Shown here: one piece after another, positions 52,639 through 61,953 of the stretch
Numbering within the stretch: the first letter of the stretch is position 1
Layout of the letters: each line of letters opens with the position of its first letter
Assembly: GCA_016713225.1 (NCBI GenBank)
Contig: JADJPO010000001.1
Location: forward strand, 248,001-312,000
DNA length: 64,000 nt
Direction of reading: 5' to 3'
From: Kineosporiaceae bacterium
GTDB taxonomy: Bacteria > Actinomycetota > Actinomycetes > Actinomycetales > Kineosporiaceae
The notes under the pieces: generated by a model
Told to the model about the DNA's origin: nothing
The model's input: the letters and a program-made list of their open reading frames with translations, nothing else
Database searches by the model: none
Position numbers and translations under genes: made by a program

Positions 52639-53058
52639 CTAGCTGGAGGACCTGAGCGTGACACTACGTTCGTTGTCACTGATCTTATGCCAACCAGCCG
52701 ATTGTTTGACGCACTCAGCAATCCCGTGTGGCGCGTATACCCAGCGACATAGCGTTCCGGTGGGGGGTACCCAATAGCCGTCTGCGTCGGTACAGCGTGC
52801 GCCGCGCGACGTGAACTTGTTGTATGAGACTTGCCCCGAGTAAACGAGGACGTCGTCGACTCGATAAGACCAGTTGCAGGCCACAAGGACCGGGCGATTT
52901 CCACCACTCACGGAGATCGTTCCGCACTTGCCGATAGTGTTACAGAGAAACCCAGCATTGGCAGGTGCCGGAAATGCCAACATCATTCCAGCCATCCCGA
53001 CAACGACAGCGAGGAATTTGGCGAAACTGGACTTCGGTTTCATTTTGCGCACAGACAT
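52639..53058 (-). CDS. Secreted small cysteine-rich protein of unknown function
   Basis: 139 residues from ATG 53058 (GGGAGG 8 nt upstream). A clear signal peptide (FLAVVVGMAGMMLAF, ending PANAG) is followed by a mature part of about 105 residues with six cysteines: NTIGKC, VACNWSYR, ARCTDADGYWV, LCRWVY, AECVKQ. Such spacing suggests disulfides and an extracellular, perhaps binding or inhibitory, role. Base composition is lower in G+C than neighbours and codon use is atypical, suggesting acquisition. No family recognised. Confidence 0.75.
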   Translation of the reverse strand: MSVRKMKPKSSFAKFLAVVVGMAGMMLAFPAPANAGFLCNTIGKCGTISVSGGNRPVLVACNWSYRVDDVLVYSGQVSYNKFTSRGARCTDADGYWVPPTGTLCRWVYAPHGIAECVKQSAGWHKISDNERSVTLRSSS

Positions 53059-53441
53059 ATTGCATGCCTCCCAATTTCGCGGCAGTTGACTTGCGAAATG
53101 CAACATAGCACGTTAAGTTGTCGTGGGAAGTGTGTTTGTCATGTCGAAACCGGGCGTTGCGACCAGCTATCTGCGCAGGTATGCGCCGACGTCTTTCCGA
53201 AGTGGCCCTTGATGACGACTCGGCGGGGTGTCCCGAGGTGTTCCTTGATCAGCCGGGCACCAGCGGGTCGAAGTTGGCCAGTGCGCCGGACGGCCGGGGG
53301 TGCTGGTGGTGAGTGCGAAGTTGTCCGGGGTGGGTTCCTGCGGCCATCGAGGGCTCCCGCCGCGCAGCTCCGGCTCGACCACGATGCTGTGCCCCTGTGT
53401 GGGCATCCACGGCAGTACCGGCCCGGGAGAAGGATGTCGAG
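53059..53441. other. Gene-free stretch between the secreted Cys-rich and PH-domain genes
   Basis: About 380 bp. The first part (53059-53170) is low in G+C, then composition returns to normal. Several short frames exist on both strands but none shows a start, ribosome-binding site and family match together. Nothing is supported here beyond the likely promoter regions of the flanking genes. Confidence 0.6.
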
Positions 53442-53816
53442 ATGATCGATTTCACGAACGGATCGGTGTTCCGGCTCAGCCCAGAGGCGCCGGAGGCGAT
53501 CGCGCCCGCCGTGGCCCCGCTCATCATCGAGGGGGAGCAGATCCTGGCGTGTTTCAAGGCGGTACGTGACTTCGTGGTGTTCACCAACAAGCGGATGATC
53601 GCCGTCAACGTGCAGGGAATGACCGGCAAGAAGCGTGACTACACATCGCTGCCGTACAGCAAGGTGCAGGCGTTCTCGATCGAGACCGCGGGAACCTTCG
53701 ACCTGGATGCCGAGCTCGAGCTGTGGTTCAGCGGTCTGGGTAAGGTGCGGCTCGAGTTCAAGGGCAACTACGACGTGCGATGGCTCGGTCATCTGATCGC
53801 CACCTACGTGCTCTGA
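53442..53816 (+). CDS. Bacterial PH-domain protein
   Basis: 124 residues from ATG 53442 (AGAAGGA 7 nt upstream). The fold is a bacterial PH-like domain: EQILACFKAVRDFVVFTNKRMIAVN is the family signature, then DYTSLPYSKVQAFSIET and AELELWFSGLGKVRLEF. Many of these are cytoplasmic and of unknown role. It is upstream of an OmpA-family gene with a 287-bp gap between, so it is probably monocistronic. Confidence 0.9.
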   Translation: MIDFTNGSVFRLSPEAPEAIAPAVAPLIIEGEQILACFKAVRDFVVFTNKRMIAVNVQGMTGKKRDYTSLPYSKVQAFSIETAGTFDLDAELELWFSGLGKVRLEFKGNYDVRWLGHLIATYVL

Positions 53817-54103
53817 CTCGCACAGCGCGCGCAGCCCGGGTGAACGCTGTCCGAGTGACACGAATGTCTGGCGGCGTCCGCTGTCCCGTTGACATCTCCG
53901 ATTGCATTCCAGCGCAACGGGTTTGGCGTCTCGTCAGTCAGTACGGTCGGTCACGGTGATCGGTCGGGTCGGTCGAGATCCTGTGCTTCTCATCACGTGC
54001 GGCGACAGATACAGGGATCTTTCCGGCGAAACGATCGGCTGTGTGACACGCGGTGGTGGTGAAGGCTTGCGCCGGGGCTCGGTGAGCTGGATAGCTGACC
54101 ACC

Positions 54104-55123
54104 ATGATTGATCTTCCTGGGCTCATCACAGACCTCCTGCGCCGCGTCGCGGCCGGTGACTTCGAGGGAATACAGCGTCAGTACGACGAGGGTGCGCTGG
54201 ACGCACTGAAGCCCCACCTGTCCGATGCGGAGTGGGCGGACCTGCCGGCGCGGATCCGTTCTCGTGACGCCGGATGGCTGCGCGGGCTGTTCACCCGTCT
54301 GAGCGGCTCGGTGCTCGGTGGGATCGAGGGGGCCGGTGCAGCGGCCGGCGCGGCCGGTGCGGCCCTGGGTGGTGCCGGGCGCGCCGCGGGCGGTGCCGGA
54401 GTTGCCGCCGCCGCCGGCGCCGCCGGCCGCGGTGGTGCCGGCTGGCTCAAGTGGGCCGTACCCGCCGTCATCGGCGTGGCGGCCATCGGGTTCGGCCTCT
54501 CGCGCTGCGGCGGAGATGACGCGAGCACGACCGCTGCGACGTCCGGGTCGGGGTCGTCCGTCAGCGCCACCGGCGCGGCGACGCCGGGCGAGGCGAGTGG
54601 AGCGGCGGCCGGTTCCAGCGATGGCGCCTCGGTGAGCGCGGACGCCGGCGCCTCGGCGGGCGCCACGGGTGACGACTCGATGGCCACGCCCTCCGGCGCC
54701 TCCACTGGTGCCGCGTCGGCGTCCGGAGCGGGGGGTACGGACGACGCCAGTGCGGCCCCGGCTCCGTCGGCGTCCCCCAGCACCGACTCGGGCAGCGGCA
54801 GCACAGCCGGCACCACGGCGGCCCAGACCTTCGTGGTCTACTTCGACACCGGCTCGGCGGTCATTCGTCCGGACGCGGCCGCGGTCATCAAGAAGGCTGC
54901 TGCGGCAATCCCGGCGAACGTCACGGTGCAGCTGACCGGCGTCGCCGACGTCCGCGGCAACGCCCAGGCCAACCTGGCGCTGTCGAAGCGCCGGGCTGCT
55001 GCGGTCGAGGCCGCGTTGAAGGCTGCCGGGGCGAAGTCGGCCACCTACACCCTGCAGGCCAAGGGCGTGGAGGCCGGCTCGGACCTGCAGAAGGCCCGGC
55101 GGGTGGAGATCAAGATCTCCTGA
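54104..55123 (+). CDS. OmpA-family protein with transmembrane anchor
   Basis: 339 residues. N-terminal domain of about 65 residues (DLPGLITDLLRRVAAGDFEG), then an Ala/Gly-rich segment, a transmembrane helix (about 115-131, WAVPAVIGVAAIGFGL), an exported Ser/Ala/Gly linker, and an OmpA-C domain (about 240-339): VVYFDTGSAVIRPDAAAVIK, LTGVADVRGNAQANLALSKR, and KARRVEIKI. The OmpA domain is a peptidoglycan-binding fold, so it anchors the protein to the cell wall. A hairpin terminator follows the stop. It resembles ArfA-like actinobacterial proteins. Confidence 0.88.
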   Translation: MIDLPGLITDLLRRVAAGDFEGIQRQYDEGALDALKPHLSDAEWADLPARIRSRDAGWLRGLFTRLSGSVLGGIEGAGAAAGAAGAALGGAGRAAGGAGVAAAAGAAGRGGAGWLKWAVPAVIGVAAIGFGLSRCGGDDASTTAATSGSGSSVSATGAATPGEASGAAAGSSDGASVSADAGASAGATGDDSMATPSGASTGAASASGAGGTDDASAAPAPSASPSTDSGSGSTAGTTAAQTFVVYFDTGSAVIRPDAAAVIKKAAAAIPANVTVQLTGVADVRGNAQANLALSKRRAAAVEAALKAAGAKSATYTLQAKGVEAGSDLQKARRVEIKIS

Positions 55124-55133
55124 CGCTCACCGG

Positions 55134-55179
55134 GACGCTACAGGGCCTTGCGGCCACGGCCGCGAGGCCCTGTGGCGTC
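55134..55179 (+). terminator. Terminator hairpin of the OmpA-family gene
   Basis: Arms 55134-55155 and 55158-55179 pair over 22 bp with two mismatches that can be G-U pairs in the plus-strand transcript; the loop is 2 nt. It begins 10 bp after the stop. Confidence 0.75.
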
Positions 55180-55305
55180 GGCGACGCGCACCAGAGTGAT
55201 CTATCGCTTTGCCCGAGGGGGCAGCCACGGATGCCCCGGACGACGCGCGGACGGTGTTGCGTCGGGCGGGAGCCGTGGTCATGGTGAGGGAGTGAACGAG
55301 AGTCG

Positions 55306-56871
55306 GTGATGATCATGGCCGATCCGCGGCGCATGGCGAAGCCCCGGACTCCCGCGCAGGAGGTCGCGACACCCGTCACACGGCACGACCCCAAGCCATC
55401 GGCTGAGGAGCGATCCCTTCACCTGGTTCTTCCCGACCGGCTGCCGCCCGACCGGCTGGCGGTCACAGGCGGCTGCCGTCGGTCGCTCATGGCCCTTCAG
55501 CGCCTCGCCGGCAATCGCGCCGTTGCCGGACTCGCGCGCGCGACGACGGGTGCTGCCGCCGAGACGCCGCTGACGGTCGCCCGTGAACCCGACGACGACG
55601 CCCGGATCCGCAGGCGACAGCAGAAGGCGGCGACCCAGGAACGACGGAGGCAGCGAGCCACGGCAGGCAAGGATCTGGGACAGCTGAGCGATGCGGACGT
55701 CGAGCGGCAGCTGTCGGCGTTGGAGCGGGAGTACCGGCGGCCAGGCGCCAACCAGAGATCGATGGCGCGCAAGGCGGCCGACCTCGAGCGGTTCCGAAGG
55801 CTCCTCTGGCAGAAGCGGATGTCGACGAGGGATCGAGTGGCCCGGCAGTTCCACTTCGACGAGCTGCAGCGCACGCCACCCGGCGCCGAGGCGCAGGGCA
55901 AGCACGTTGCCGGGCACAAGGAACTGCCGGGGATGGACCTGCAACCCGGGCGGGACCGATATGCACAACCCGACTACTCGGTGACGAGGCGGAACAAGGA
56001 CGGGACTCTGGAGGTCCTTCGGATCAACCTCAAGTCGCACAACCTGCTCAACCGCACGCCGGCCCAGGCGCGCGCCGTCGCCAAGGACTGCGTCAAGCAG
56101 GCAATCAGCAACGCCGCCAACCTGTCGGAGGCGGACACGATCGTCGTCTCCTTCGCGCAACGGCCGAGCGAGGCCGTCCAGACGTCGATGAACCGGATCT
56201 TCTTTCAGCGGGGGTCTCCGGTCCGGGAGGTCCGGTTCGGCTCAGCCACCTTCTCCAATCCCCACCTCCCCGCCCGTCGGATTCAGCCGCCCGTACCGAC
56301 GCCTGCGGCACGGACCGGTCCCGCCGAGCCTGTGGTCCTCCCCCCCGCCGCGAAGCCGGCGGTGGCGCCCACCGGGGCCGGCGGCGGCAGCACGATCACG
56401 GGGTCTACGCGGCGCATCCTGCCGAAGGCGGGACTGAAGGCGGGCGTGGGCGTCCTGTCAGCCGTGGCGCTCGCCGCCTTCGACGCCTGGCTGAGCCGTC
56501 TGGAGGCCAAGGAGATCGAGGCGATGGCAACGCGCGACATCGAGTCCTACGCCAGTCAGCTCATGGACCCGCGATCGGCGCTCGCCGCCAAGCACCTCGC
56601 GCCGCTCCGCGGTCGAACCACGGCGGGTGGACACCGACCGACCTACCTGGTTGTGGTGCTGCGCACCCACACCCGACGCCTCGACGACCCAGTGCCCCCG
56701 ATGGCATCGATCATGTCCTATTACGGTACGACGATTCACTCGGTGACCCTCACCGCGGATCCCGTCTCGTCGACCTGGACCGACGAGGAGCAGAACATCT
56801 GGCCCCCTGGCCGGTCCTACTACTTCTTCACGCGGTTCCCGCTGCCGAGCCCCGCTCCGGCTGCCAGATGA
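55306..56871 (+). CDS. Putative secreted-effector protein with LQRxAGN (eCIS-type) motif
   Basis: 521 residues from GTG 55306 (ATG 55309/55315 also in frame). Residues 61-78, LMALQRLAGNRAVAGLAR, match the LQRxAGNxAV segment that marks extracellular contractile injection system cargo (often next to DUF4157). A basic helical part follows (about 100-190). Then GKHVAGHKELPGMDLQ and QPDYSV with later INLKSHNLL form a segment that could be a degenerate PD-(D/E)xK-type nuclease core. A second folded part (about 440-515) is unknown. There is no signal peptide. No contractile-sheath, tube or baseplate gene is present in this window. Effector role is inferred from the motif only. Confidence 0.6.
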   Translation: MMIMADPRRMAKPRTPAQEVATPVTRHDPKPSAEERSLHLVLPDRLPPDRLAVTGGCRRSLMALQRLAGNRAVAGLARATTGAAAETPLTVAREPDDDARIRRRQQKAATQERRRQRATAGKDLGQLSDADVERQLSALEREYRRPGANQRSMARKAADLERFRRLLWQKRMSTRDRVARQFHFDELQRTPPGAEAQGKHVAGHKELPGMDLQPGRDRYAQPDYSVTRRNKDGTLEVLRINLKSHNLLNRTPAQARAVAKDCVKQAISNAANLSEADTIVVSFAQRPSEAVQTSMNRIFFQRGSPVREVRFGSATFSNPHLPARRIQPPVPTPAARTGPAEPVVLPPAAKPAVAPTGAGGGSTITGSTRRILPKAGLKAGVGVLSAVALAAFDAWLSRLEAKEIEAMATRDIESYASQLMDPRSALAAKHLAPLRGRTTAGGHRPTYLVVVLRTHTRRLDDPVPPMASIMSYYGTTIHSVTLTADPVSSTWTDEEQNIWPPGRSYYFFTRFPLPSPAPAAR

Positions 56872-56928
56872 AGGCGCCGATGGCTTGGGTGGGCCGAGTA
56901 TCAGGTGGTGTCTCACGTACCCCGGTTC

Positions 56929-58488
56929 TCAGTGCATGACCACCGATGCCGAGCCCGGCTCGACGTCGTCCAGCAGGTGCGACTCCTCGCGCTTGCGCGG
57001 CAGGAACAGCGCCGGGACCAGGGTCAACGTGACCATGAACGCCGCCACCCAGAAGGTGCTGGAGAACGCCCCGGCGGCTTCGGCGAGGCCCTTGGCCACG
57101 CCCGCCGGGCCGCCGATCTTCTCGGCGAGCGAAGGATCACGCCACGAGCCGATCGCCGGGAGCGCCAGCGGAGAGTCCTTGAGCGCGTTGGTCAACAGCA
57201 CGGACATGATCGCCACCCCGATCGAGCTGGCGATCTGCTGCACGATGTTGATCAACGTCGAACCGCGCGCCACCTCGTGCGACGTCAGCGTCTTCATGGC
57301 CGAGGTCATGATCGGCATCATCGTTGCGCCCATGCCCATGCCCATCACGAACAGCGGGACGATGATCTTCCAGTACTCGGTCGTGGATTCGACCTGGGTC
57401 AGCCCGAACATGCCACCGATGATCAGCAGCAGGCCGAAGGGAGCCACGCGTCCCACCGGGATCTTGTCGACCAGGGCGCCCGCGATCGGCATGGTCAGCA
57501 TCGCCCCGATGCCCTGCGGCGCCACCAGCAACCCCGCGTGCAGCGTCGACTCACCGCGAATCTGCTGGAAGTAGGTCGGCACCAGCAGCAGGCCACCGAA
57601 GAATGCCGCGGCGAACAGGAACATCGTGATCGTGGCGACCCGCAGATTGCGGTTGCGGAACAGTCGCAGGTCGAGCAGGGGATGCGCCGGGCGGAACGCG
57701 TGCCAGACGAACGCCGCCATCAGGACGACGCCGATCGCCATCGGGATGTAGACCCGGGGTGCGTTCATGGTGCCCTTCATCGGGATCGACGAGATCCCGA
57801 ACAGGAACAGGGCCAGACCGGGTGACATCAGGGCCACGCCGAGCACATCGAGGGACTCCGAGGGCTCGGTGTGGTCCCGGGGCAGCGCGACGCTGGCGTA
57901 GATCACGGCGACCAGGCCGATCGGCACGTTGATCAGGAAGATCCAGTGCCAGCTGGCGTGCTCGATCAGCCAGCCACCGAGGATCGGACCGAGGATCGGT
58001 CCGAGCAGCATCGGGACGCCGAGGATCGCCATGAGGCGGCCCATCCGGGCCGGCCCGGCAGCCCGGGTCATGATCGTCATGCCCAGCGGCATCAACATGC
58101 CGCCACCCAGACCCTGCAGCACCCGGAAGCCGATCAGCATCTCGATGCTGGACGCCGAGGCGCACAGTGCCGAGCCTGCGGTGAACAGGACGACGGCCAG
58201 CATGTAGAGCCGCTTGGTGCCGAAACGGTCTGCGGCCCAACCGGTCAACGGGATCACCGTGGCCAGCGAGAGGGTGTATGCGGTCACGGTCCAGGCCACC
58301 GTCGAATACGCGACCGGGTTCGCGGCGTCCGAGGCGAAGATCGTCTGGAACACGGGCAGCGCCACGTTGACGACCGTGATGTCGAGGATCGACATGATCG
58401 CGCCCAGGACGACGACGCCGGCCACCTTGAGGACGGCAGCGTCGATCTTCTCGGGGTAGACAGGTTGAGCAGGTGCAGCGGTGGACAC
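56929..58488 (-). CDS. MFS drug:H+ antiporter (DHA2, 14-TMS type)
   Basis: 519 residues from GTG 58488, preceded by GAGG 6 nt upstream. About fourteen hydrophobic segments. Motif C-like ILGVPMLLGPILGPILGGWL and motif A-like GWAADRFGTKRLYMLA are clear; LDITVVNVALP at the first helix is typical of EmrB/QacA exporters. It ends in a basic cytoplasmic tail. It is divergent from a second MFS gene (130-bp gap holding a dyad). Substrate range unknown. Confidence 0.92.
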   Translation of the reverse strand: MSTAAPAQPVYPEKIDAAVLKVAGVVVLGAIMSILDITVVNVALPVFQTIFASDAANPVAYSTVAWTVTAYTLSLATVIPLTGWAADRFGTKRLYMLAVVLFTAGSALCASASSIEMLIGFRVLQGLGGGMLMPLGMTIMTRAAGPARMGRLMAILGVPMLLGPILGPILGGWLIEHASWHWIFLINVPIGLVAVIYASVALPRDHTEPSESLDVLGVALMSPGLALFLFGISSIPMKGTMNAPRVYIPMAIGVVLMAAFVWHAFRPAHPLLDLRLFRNRNLRVATITMFLFAAAFFGGLLLVPTYFQQIRGESTLHAGLLVAPQGIGAMLTMPIAGALVDKIPVGRVAPFGLLLIIGGMFGLTQVESTTEYWKIIVPLFVMGMGMGATMMPIMTSAMKTLTSHEVARGSTLINIVQQIASSIGVAIMSVLLTNALKDSPLALPAIGSWRDPSLAEKIGGPAGVAKGLAEAAGAFSSTFWVAAFMVTLTLVPALFLPRKREESHLLDDVEPGSASVVMH

Positions 58489-58532
58489 GCGAGACCTCGA
58501 ACTGTCGGGGGATCGGCCGCGCTGGGCGACAC

Positions 58533-58547
58533 AGGTGAGGTCCACCT
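58533..58547. promoter_or_regulatory. AGGTG-N5-CACCT dyad between divergent MFS genes
   Basis: A 15-bp inverted repeat lies in the 130-bp gap between the divergent MFS genes, 45 bp from one start and 72 bp from the other. It could bind a TetR- or MarR-type regulator for both. No regulator gene is adjacent. Confidence 0.35.
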
Positions 58548-58618
58548 TAACTGCCGGCCTGCGAACGGCTGGTGGTGGGGCGACGCCCCGTCGGGAGTGA
58601 GCCACTACGGTGCGGTGA

Positions 58619-59893
58619 ATGGACGAGCCGGCTCCGGGGAGGCTGACCCACCGGGGTGTCCCCGTGGATCGCGAGCTGCGCATTCTCGCGTTGGGTCAAC
58701 TGGCGAACCGCTTCGGTAGTGGCGCTGTGATGACCACGAGCGCGGTCTACTTCACACGTGTCGTGGGTCTCACCGCGGCTCAGGTCGCCCTGGCCATGGC
58801 GGTGTCGACGGCCATCGGGTTGTCGGGCCAGTTGCCCGCCGGCCGGTTGGCCGACACCCGTGGCCCGCGCGGCGTCCTGGTGATCCTGCTGGGGCTGCTG
58901 GCCGTGGCCTCGGCGCTGCCTGCCCTGGCCCAGACCGTCACCGGGTTGGTCGTGGCGCTCAGCGTGTGGAACGTCGCCGGAACGGCGTCCATGGCGGTCC
59001 AGCAAGGGGTGATCGCGCAGATCGCACGCGGCGGGCGAGGGGTGTTGTTCAAAGCGTATCTACGGGCCGTGACCAACGTCGGTATCGCCCTCGGCTCGCT
59101 CGCCGGTGGCGCTGCCCTGCTGATCGACCGGCCCTCGGGGTACGTGGCGGTGTTCCTGCTGGACGCCGTCGTCACCGGCTTCGCGGCCGTCGTCACGTAT
59201 CGGCTCCCCGCGCTGCCCGCCGTTCCCCACCAGGTGGGTGAGCCGCTGTTCCCGGCACTGCGTGACGGCCCCTTCGTGGCGATCACCGTGCTGTTGGGCC
59301 TGTTCACGCTGCACTTCACGGTGATGGAGTTGGGCATCGCGCTCTACCTCACCCAGCGAACCCATCTGCCGCGGGTGATGATCGCCGTTCTGTTGCTGCT
59401 CAACACGGTGGCGGTGGCGCTGTTCCAGGTGCGCCTGTCGCGACGATCCGACTCGGTCACCACGGCCGCCGGGTCGCTGCTGCGCGGCGGCGTGTGGATC
59501 GCCGGGGGATTCGTCCTGATCGGCCTGGTCGCCCGCACCGACACCTGGCTACCGGGTGCGGCCGGGGTGGCGATGGGGATCGCCCTGCTGGTCCTGGGCG
59601 CCGGCGCCCACGTGATCGGGGAGATGATCAGCTCCGGCGGCCAGTGGGGGGTGCAGATGGGGCTGGCCCCCCACGAGCGGCAAGGCCAGTACCAGGCCCT
59701 GGCCGGCATGGGCTGGGCCATCCCCGGGATCGCCGGTCCGCCACTGGTGGCCGCCTTGTGCGTCGGTCTGGGCGAGGTCGGCTGGTACATCCTGGCGGGG
59801 TCGGTGGCTGCGGTGGCCGCCGCCGGGGTGCCGGCAGCCCGGTGGGCACTGGCGACCCGCGCCCGCTACGGCGTGACCACCCACTCGGGCTGA
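58619..59893 (+). CDS. MFS transporter (12-TMS type)
   Basis: 424 residues with about twelve hydrophobic segments. GQLPAGRLADTRGPRGVLVI is the motif A region between helices 2 and 3, and RRSDSVTTAA is a central cytoplasmic loop. This belongs to a different MFS branch from the divergent DHA2 gene. The substrate is unknown. It appears monocistronic, and 129 bp separate it from the next plus-strand gene. Confidence 0.9.
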   Translation: MDEPAPGRLTHRGVPVDRELRILALGQLANRFGSGAVMTTSAVYFTRVVGLTAAQVALAMAVSTAIGLSGQLPAGRLADTRGPRGVLVILLGLLAVASALPALAQTVTGLVVALSVWNVAGTASMAVQQGVIAQIARGGRGVLFKAYLRAVTNVGIALGSLAGGAALLIDRPSGYVAVFLLDAVVTGFAAVVTYRLPALPAVPHQVGEPLFPALRDGPFVAITVLLGLFTLHFTVMELGIALYLTQRTHLPRVMIAVLLLLNTVAVALFQVRLSRRSDSVTTAAGSLLRGGVWIAGGFVLIGLVARTDTWLPGAAGVAMGIALLVLGAGAHVIGEMISSGGQWGVQMGLAPHERQGQYQALAGMGWAIPGIAGPPLVAALCVGLGEVGWYILAGSVAAVAAAGVPAARWALATRARYGVTTHSG

Positions 59894-60022
59894 TCCCCGT
59901 CTCGGTGACACGGGTCTGGCCGCTGGGACGACTCCGCCGACCGGGATGCCGAGCTCGTCCCGTGACGACTCACTCGGTCCGATGTCCTGTCGTGGAGGCG
60001 ATGGACTCGCTAGGTTCGGCAG

Positions 60023-61348
60023 GTGGCTTCCCCTGCCCGTGACCACGACGTCGTGCTCTTCGGTGCGACGGGATTCGTGGGACGGCTCACGGCGGGGCAC
60101 CTGGCCACCCACGCGCCGTCCGGGGTGCGGGTGACGCTCGCCGGGCGCTCGCGGCACCGGCTCGAACAGGTCCGGGACGGCTTGGGTGCGGTGGCCGCCG
60201 ACTGGGCGCTGCTGGTCGCCGACGCCTTGGACGCCGCCCAGATGAGGCGCTTGGCCGAGAGCGCGCGCGTCGTGGCCACCACGGTCGGGCCCTACGTGAC
60301 GTATGGCCACGAGCTGGTGGCAGCGTGCGCTGCCGCGGGTACCCACTACACCGACCTCACCGGTGAGGTGCTCTTCGTCCGGCAGAGCATCGACGACAAC
60401 CACAAGCCCGCCCAGCGCACCCGCGCCCGCATCGTGCACGGGTGCGGATTCGAGGCGCTGCCCTCCGATCTCGGCGTGTGGCTCACGGCGCACCGAGCAG
60501 CCTCCGACGACGCCGGCGAGCTCACTCATGCCGTCCTGCACGTCCGAGCCTTCTCCGGGGGGATCAGCGGGGGCACGATCGACACGGCACGGCAGCAGGC
60601 GCTCACGGCGGCAGCCAGCCCCCGTGCTCGCCGCATCCTGGCCGATCCGTATGCGCTCAGCCCGGCACGCCACGAAGAACCGGACGCCGCCCCGAACGGT
60701 CCGTGGGCGCGTCGGCCCCGGCGCCCCGCACCGCGCCCGAGCTGGCTGTCGCGGCTGGACACCTACGGGCGACTGAACCGACTCGAGCTCGCGGTGCGGG
60801 CGTTGCCCATCGATCGGGCCGATGCCTCCGGGGTGTACTCGGTGCCCTCGCTCATGGCCGGCTTCAACACGCGGATCGTGCGACGCAGCAATGCGCTGAC
60901 CGGCTGGTCCTACGGCCGCCACCTCGACTATGACGAGGTGCTGGACACGGGGTCGGGGGCGCGGGGCGTGGTGCTGGCCGGAGGCGTGGCGATCGCTCAG
61001 GCGATGCTGGACGGCGGGCTGCGGTTCGGACCCACCCGCGCCGTCCTCGATCGGGTGTTACCCGTGCCCGGTGAGGGGCCGAGTGATCAGACCATGAGCG
61101 CCGGGCACTTTGCGGTCGAGATCGAGGCGGACACCACCTCGGGGGCGCGCTACCTGACCCGGATCGCGGCGGCTTACGACCCCGGGTACTCCGGCACGGC
61201 GGTGATGTTCGGCCAGAGCGCGTTGTCGCTGGCCTGCGACGACCTGCCCGATCGCGCCGGGGTGTTGACACCGGCCACGGCCTTCGGCTCGGCGATCCTC
61301 GACCGGCTGCGCGCGCACGGCTTCACGGTGAGCTGCCGCCGGCTCTGA
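60023..61348 (+). CDS. Saccharopine dehydrogenase-like (trans-acting enoyl reductase-type) protein
   Basis: 441 residues from GTG 60023. NAD(P)-binding motif DVVLFGATGFVGRLTAGHL, then VVATTVGPYVTYGHELVAACAAAGTHYTDLTGE, characteristic of the saccharopine dehydrogenase-like family; actinobacterial members include trans-acting enoyl reductases of lipid assembly. IVHGCGFEALPSDLG follows. It is expected to be a cytoplasmic NADPH-dependent reductase. It converges on the coiled-coil gene with 20 bp between stops. Confidence 0.9.
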   Translation: MASPARDHDVVLFGATGFVGRLTAGHLATHAPSGVRVTLAGRSRHRLEQVRDGLGAVAADWALLVADALDAAQMRRLAESARVVATTVGPYVTYGHELVAACAAAGTHYTDLTGEVLFVRQSIDDNHKPAQRTRARIVHGCGFEALPSDLGVWLTAHRAASDDAGELTHAVLHVRAFSGGISGGTIDTARQQALTAAASPRARRILADPYALSPARHEEPDAAPNGPWARRPRRPAPRPSWLSRLDTYGRLNRLELAVRALPIDRADASGVYSVPSLMAGFNTRIVRRSNALTGWSYGRHLDYDEVLDTGSGARGVVLAGGVAIAQAMLDGGLRFGPTRAVLDRVLPVPGEGPSDQTMSAGHFAVEIEADTTSGARYLTRIAAAYDPGYSGTAVMFGQSALSLACDDLPDRAGVLTPATAFGSAILDRLRAHGFTVSCRRL

Positions 61349-61368
61349 GGACGGACGGATCGGCGCGG

Positions 61369-61953
61369 TCAGTCGGTGCCGGAGTCGTCGCGATGCCCGT
61401 TCGCGGTCGCCGATCCCTTGGTCGACAACTGGTTCGACAACTCGGTGATCCGCTCGTCTCGGGCCGAGATCACGGTGCGGAGCCGCTCGGCCAGCAAGCG
61501 CTCCGCCTCGAAGCGCTCCTCTTGCTCGCGCGCGGTGCGTGTGGCGGTCTCGAGTTGCGACTGCAGTTCGTTGAGCTGCTGCTGATGGGTGCTGATCACC
61601 GAGTCCAACGCACGGATCGCACCGACCTCGATGCGTCCCATCTCGGCGTCCTTGTGGTCGGAGACCTGGGCCACGGCGCGACGCAGGTCGTCGACCTCGG
61701 CCTCCGAGGCCCGCAATCGACGCTCGAGCTTCGACAGTGCCGGTTCGAGATCATCGGTGTCGAGGCCGTGGGCCGGGGTGAGGCCGGATGACCTGCTGGT
61801 GCCGACGTCGGACGTCGGGGCCTCCTGCGGAGCAGGTGGTCGGGCCGAGGACCGGCGCCGAGGCAGCAGGTGGCGACCCACCAACAGCCCCACCAGGGCC
61901 GACAGCGCGGCCAGGGCGGCGACCTGTGTGAACAGGTAGGCGAATCCGGTCAT
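61369..61953 (-). CDS. Membrane-anchored coiled-coil protein
   Basis: 194 residues. A transmembrane helix (about 5-30, FAYLFTQVAALAALSALVGLLVG) is followed by a basic/Pro linker and a long coiled coil (about 70-175, LSKLERRLRASEAEVDDLR through QQQLNELQSQLETAT). Its ATG overlaps the stop of the upstream BON/OmpA gene by 1-2 bp, so the two are co-translated. It could organise the OmpA partner at the envelope. No family is named. Confidence 0.78.
   Translation of the reverse strand: MTGFAYLFTQVAALAALSALVGLLVGRHLLPRRRSSARPPAPQEAPTSDVGTSRSSGLTPAHGLDTDDLEPALSKLERRLRASEAEVDDLRRAVAQVSDHKDAEMGRIEVGAIRALDSVISTHQQQLNELQSQLETATRTAREQEERFEAERLLAERLRTVISARDERITELSNQLSTKGSATANGHRDDSGTD

Noticed and set aside
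53139..53861. A 240-codon minus-strand frame opposite the PH-domain gene
   Set aside because: No recognisable family or start signal; residues mirror the complementary strand of the PH-domain gene in its second half.
55306..56871. A full contractile injection system in the window
   Set aside because: Only the cargo-like motif was found. No sheath, tube, baseplate or AAA ATPase gene is present in the 64 kb, so a complete system is not claimed.
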